Assembly: GCA_050084515.1 (NCBI GenBank)
Contig: CM114273.1
Span: 9,796,001-9,860,000 of the forward strand
From: Blasia pusilla
Lineage: Eukaryota > Marchantiophyta > Marchantiopsida > Blasiales
DNA: 64,000 nucleotides
Direction: 5' to 3'
The position numbers were made by a program, and so were the translations under genes. The number at the start of each line of letters is the position of its first letter. Positions within the stretch are counted from its first letter, which is position 1. The notes under the pieces were generated by a model. That model had not been told where the DNA came from. It searched no databases and was given only the letters and a program-made list of their open reading frames with translations. Shown piece after piece: positions 61,537-64,000 of the stretch.

Positions 61537-62073
61537 AAATGGTAAATGGTAAATAGATCAAGCCTGTGGGATCCAAAGGGTCAAAAACACATCACAAGTC
61601 ATTCATTCACTGACCAAAAAAAGATCCTAAAGACCTTCTCCTAGCTACTGCCTAGAGCACTTGAGCGATGAATAATGACGTCCCTAATATAACAACCTAA
61701 ATCATAAGGCACTAGATGTAGTAAGGAATAGAAATTCTCCACATCTATTTTATGAGCTAGTCTAATCTCTTCATACCTTGGACATGTAAGAAACACATGT
61801 TCTTCATCCTCAATACTCTCTCTGTCACACACATAACTTACAGATTTGTCACTTCTATCAATATTAAGCCATCGTCCTTCCTCCATTCATAGCCTTTGAG
61901 ACCTACTTCCATGTCTTGCAATAGTATGACGTAAAAACGTGGAGATCCCCGCAAGTAGGTATCCTTGTTCACAATATATAAGCATAGGATTAACATGAAG
62001 TTGATAAAACTCCATTTTGGTGCTCCAAATATTCCAAATGATGTTGAGAAATTGCTTATGTAGATGTTTGCGG
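61537..62073 (-). mobile_element. LINE copy G, 5'-truncated, inserted in the SWIM-like gene
   Basis: The tail ggtaaatggtaaatagatc, 3' UTR and last ~130 codons of the family. They include KQFLNIIWN, EFYQLHVNPMLIYCEQGYLL, EEGRWLNIDRSDKSV and DEEHVFLTCPRYEEIRLAHK. It lies in the same orientation as the gene. The 5' end is at about 62,073, within LREHLQKQ. The C-terminal frame is open except for the stop at 61,887, so it is a comparatively young copy. Confidence 0.85.
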
Positions 62074-63416
62074 AAAACTACAAGCAACATATAGTACATG
62101 TGCTTACAAGGGAAATATCTTTTCCCACTTGTCTCTCTTTGGACAAAGTCATCATAAGAACATGTGGGAAAGAAATAGATGTGCACCACATACACCCTTG
62201 TGACACTTGAATTTATAGTGTTGTTCCTTACCCAATACATCCTTCCGATTCCATTGCCACTTTGAACATCTTTTGTGGCAATGATTTCCATGTTGGCCTC
62301 CCGAGCTGATGCGATTCGCTTTGCTCTCTCCAGCATTAGTCTACACGTTCTGTTTCTCTTCACTCCATTTCTAGACTCAAACAGAAATAGTGGATTGAGA
62401 TCATCCACCTTCTCCGAGTACATATTGACATCAATCTTGGGTTGAATATGAAATGCAAAGGTCTTTGTAATGCAAACATGCTCCAAACTTCCTTCGTCTA
62501 CGAGTCTGAAATCGACACTTGTAAGATTGTCCACTTTGTCCTGAGTGCAATTCGTACCTGCGACAATGGGCCAAATCGTGGGGGTATTCCTTGGAGCTCC
62601 ACTGGCAACCAGATAAGACTTTTGGAAAGCGCAGGATTCATTTGGGAAGAAGAAATACTTCAATTGATCTCCAGTCCTCGTGAAACGATCAAAGGTTTTG
62701 AGTCCCCAAAATCCTGGAAGTGGTAGTCCAGTCCTTGTATTGTTCTTATTTAGGAAAGTGCCGCATGCTCTCCTAATGCCATTAGATCCTGCCCTGCAAT
62801 TGGGTCCACGTACAGGGTTGCTCTGAAATATATGCCACCTTTTGAGGTTGCAATCCACCTCAATGACCAGAATCCCATACTGTTGAACTACCCCAGAGAC
62901 CGTATTTTGCAAACTTCCAGCAACGGAGAGCGTTGGAAATAAAACATTTACTGATTTTGGAGAAGTTACTTCTACATAGATTTGGGAGCAATCCGGGGTC
63001 TCCGAATACCTGGGCGGTGTGATTTCTTCATCCAAATCAATCACTGGGTTCGTTCCTCGATGTTGCCTCTTCACTTGCCTGAAGTCAAGATACTTATCAG
63101 GTCTGCACGAGTCTCGCTCGGACTGCTCTACCACCATATATATGGGACGTCTTGAAACACGCCTACAAATATCCCCACCAATGTGGACATATTGTTCAAG
63201 GGGAGTTCCTACTACGTACCAATTGAAGGCTTCCACATAGAGTTTCTCATCACCAGATCTCACAGCCGCCCTGACATAGAGCTCGTAAATTGAAGGCCTC
63301 TTTCCTTTTGTTATGCCTTTTCTGAGGAAGATATGGGATGCTACAGACATTGCTCTTGCCTGCTCTTGTTGGCATGCCTCCACAAGTGAAATTCTTTGGC
63401 ATGCTTGTGATGACCT
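62074..63416 (-). pseudogene. SWIM-type zinc-finger-like protein, C-terminus replaced by LINE sequence
   Basis: An open minus-strand frame of about 435 residues (from the stop above 63,416, with a first in-frame ATG at 63,350) before it enters LINE sequence. The frame as a whole runs to 61,887. The body is not a family I recognise (RPSIYELYVRAAVRSGDEKL, LEQYVHIGGDICRRVSRRPI, GLPLPGFWGLKTFDRFTRTG). Near its end, MYWVRNN, then VYVVHIYFFPTCSYDDF and FPCKHMYYML fit a SWIM finger (CxCx(n)CxH), except that the second Cys is Tyr (TAT for TGT). SWIM fingers bind DNA or proteins. After MLLVVF the frame continues as LINE-encoded FRKHLHKQFLNIIW. A missing upstream exon is possible. It could be a host gene fragment or part of another mobile element. 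Confidence 0.6.
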
Positions 63417-64000
63417 CTAGGAGGAATGAACACTTTTGCTCCACTTATGTTGGGTTAGAGGGCATTTTCATGAATGTTCAATCCCTGCAACGACGGCAAT
63501 GTGAGAAGGGAACGAAAATAGCTCCATGAGCGAAGAAAAAAGAAACCTGTGGGAACCATATGGGTTGCAAGTCGGAGGTATTCCATGAATGACTATACAA
63601 CTCATCGGTTTCGAACGTGTTGCAACACCCAAGAACCACCTAGTGCAACCCGTCGGATTCAGACGGGTTTAGGGTGAGATCCTAAACTTTGGCCACTTCG
63701 GGTTGGAAGATCCAAGTGCAAGTTATTGGAATCTGACGGGTCGCACATGGATTTTCCAGCCTCTGACTTGAAACAGGTTGCAAGTCGAAGACATCCCTCG
63801 AATGTCCCAGGAACCTTTTACTGCAAACTAGCACCCAGAAACCTGCTACTGCAACCCGTCAGAATCGGACGGGTTGTGAGAAGCACGCCGGTCCGGTCTC
63901 GAAAATCCTTGTGTAACGTGTCGGATTCCGTTAGCTTGCAAGAAGTGTCCACACACGAAGCTTTGCAACTATTGGAATTCGATATGTTCTAGTTAACTTG
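63417..64000. repeat. about 206-bp tandem repeat with AACCCGTC/GACGGGTT hairpins
   Basis: Two 8-bp stems with 7-base loops occur at 63,647-63,669 and 63,853-63,875, 206 bp apart. Surrounding phrases also repeat at about that spacing, such as ggttgcaagtcg(g/a)ag and cccaagaacc/cccagaaacc. Further half-sites (tctgacgggtcgcac, gtgtcggattccg) follow. No gene is seen here. Confidence 0.7.

Overview
This 64 kb window is nuclear DNA from a land plant or a close streptophyte relative. It has two many-exon, plant-type host genes with GT-AG introns, embedded in nested retrotransposons of the Ty3/gypsy, Ty1/copia and LINE types plus a Helitron helicase scrap. I cannot name the species. The LINE and Ty3 families look more like those of seed-free plants or charophytes than of flowering plants, but that is an impression from memory.

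Layout. 1-2.2 kb: end of a Ty3/gypsy gag on the minus strand. 3.0-3.6 kb: Helitron/PIF1 helicase relic. 4.2-5.4 kb: unrecognised gene fragment. 5.4-7.5 kb: Ty1/copia pol relic. 7.9-8.3 kb: another gag relic. 8.3-12.6 kb: LINE copy A with a monomeric 5' region. 14.4-21.2 kb (minus): intact-looking DEG15 peroxisomal processing protease, 14 coding exons, 856 aa by my splice model, ending in the peroxisomal signal SRL. 25.0-32.1 kb: stacked minus-strand LINE copies, one carrying a solo LTR. 32.8-36.7 kb (plus): intact-looking DBP3/RH5-type DEAD-box RNA helicase, 13 exons, 569 aa. 39.4 kb: degraded solo LTR. 40.9-46.5 kb: opposed LINE fragments and monomer arrays. 46.2-50.5 kb plus 60.7-60.9 kb: LINE copy B, split by a 10.2 kb Ty3/gypsy element at 50,492-60,698. 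61.5-63.4 kb (minus): SWIM-type zinc-finger-like gene interrupted by a LINE 3' end. 63.5-64 kb: short tandem hairpin repeats.

Most notable: the 50.5-60.7 kb Ty3/gypsy element. Its broken polyprotein can be read on the minus strand as gag, two zinc knuckles, aspartic protease, a C5 cytosine-DNA methyltransferase (motifs I, II, IV, VI, VIII and IX/X visible), reverse transcriptase, RNase H, integrase and a C-terminal PHD finger. It therefore carries a DNA-methylation writer and a chromatin-reader-type domain. Its LTRs are nearly identical although its reading frames are wrecked.

Second: the resident LINE family has a 5' region of tandem monomers with a strict 177-bp period, seen in four arrays, two of them directly in front of ORF1. 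The organisation resembles mouse L1 monomeric promoters. The family ends in a (TTTACCA)n-type tail.

The two host genes work independently: one in peroxisomal protein maturation, the other in ribosomal RNA processing.
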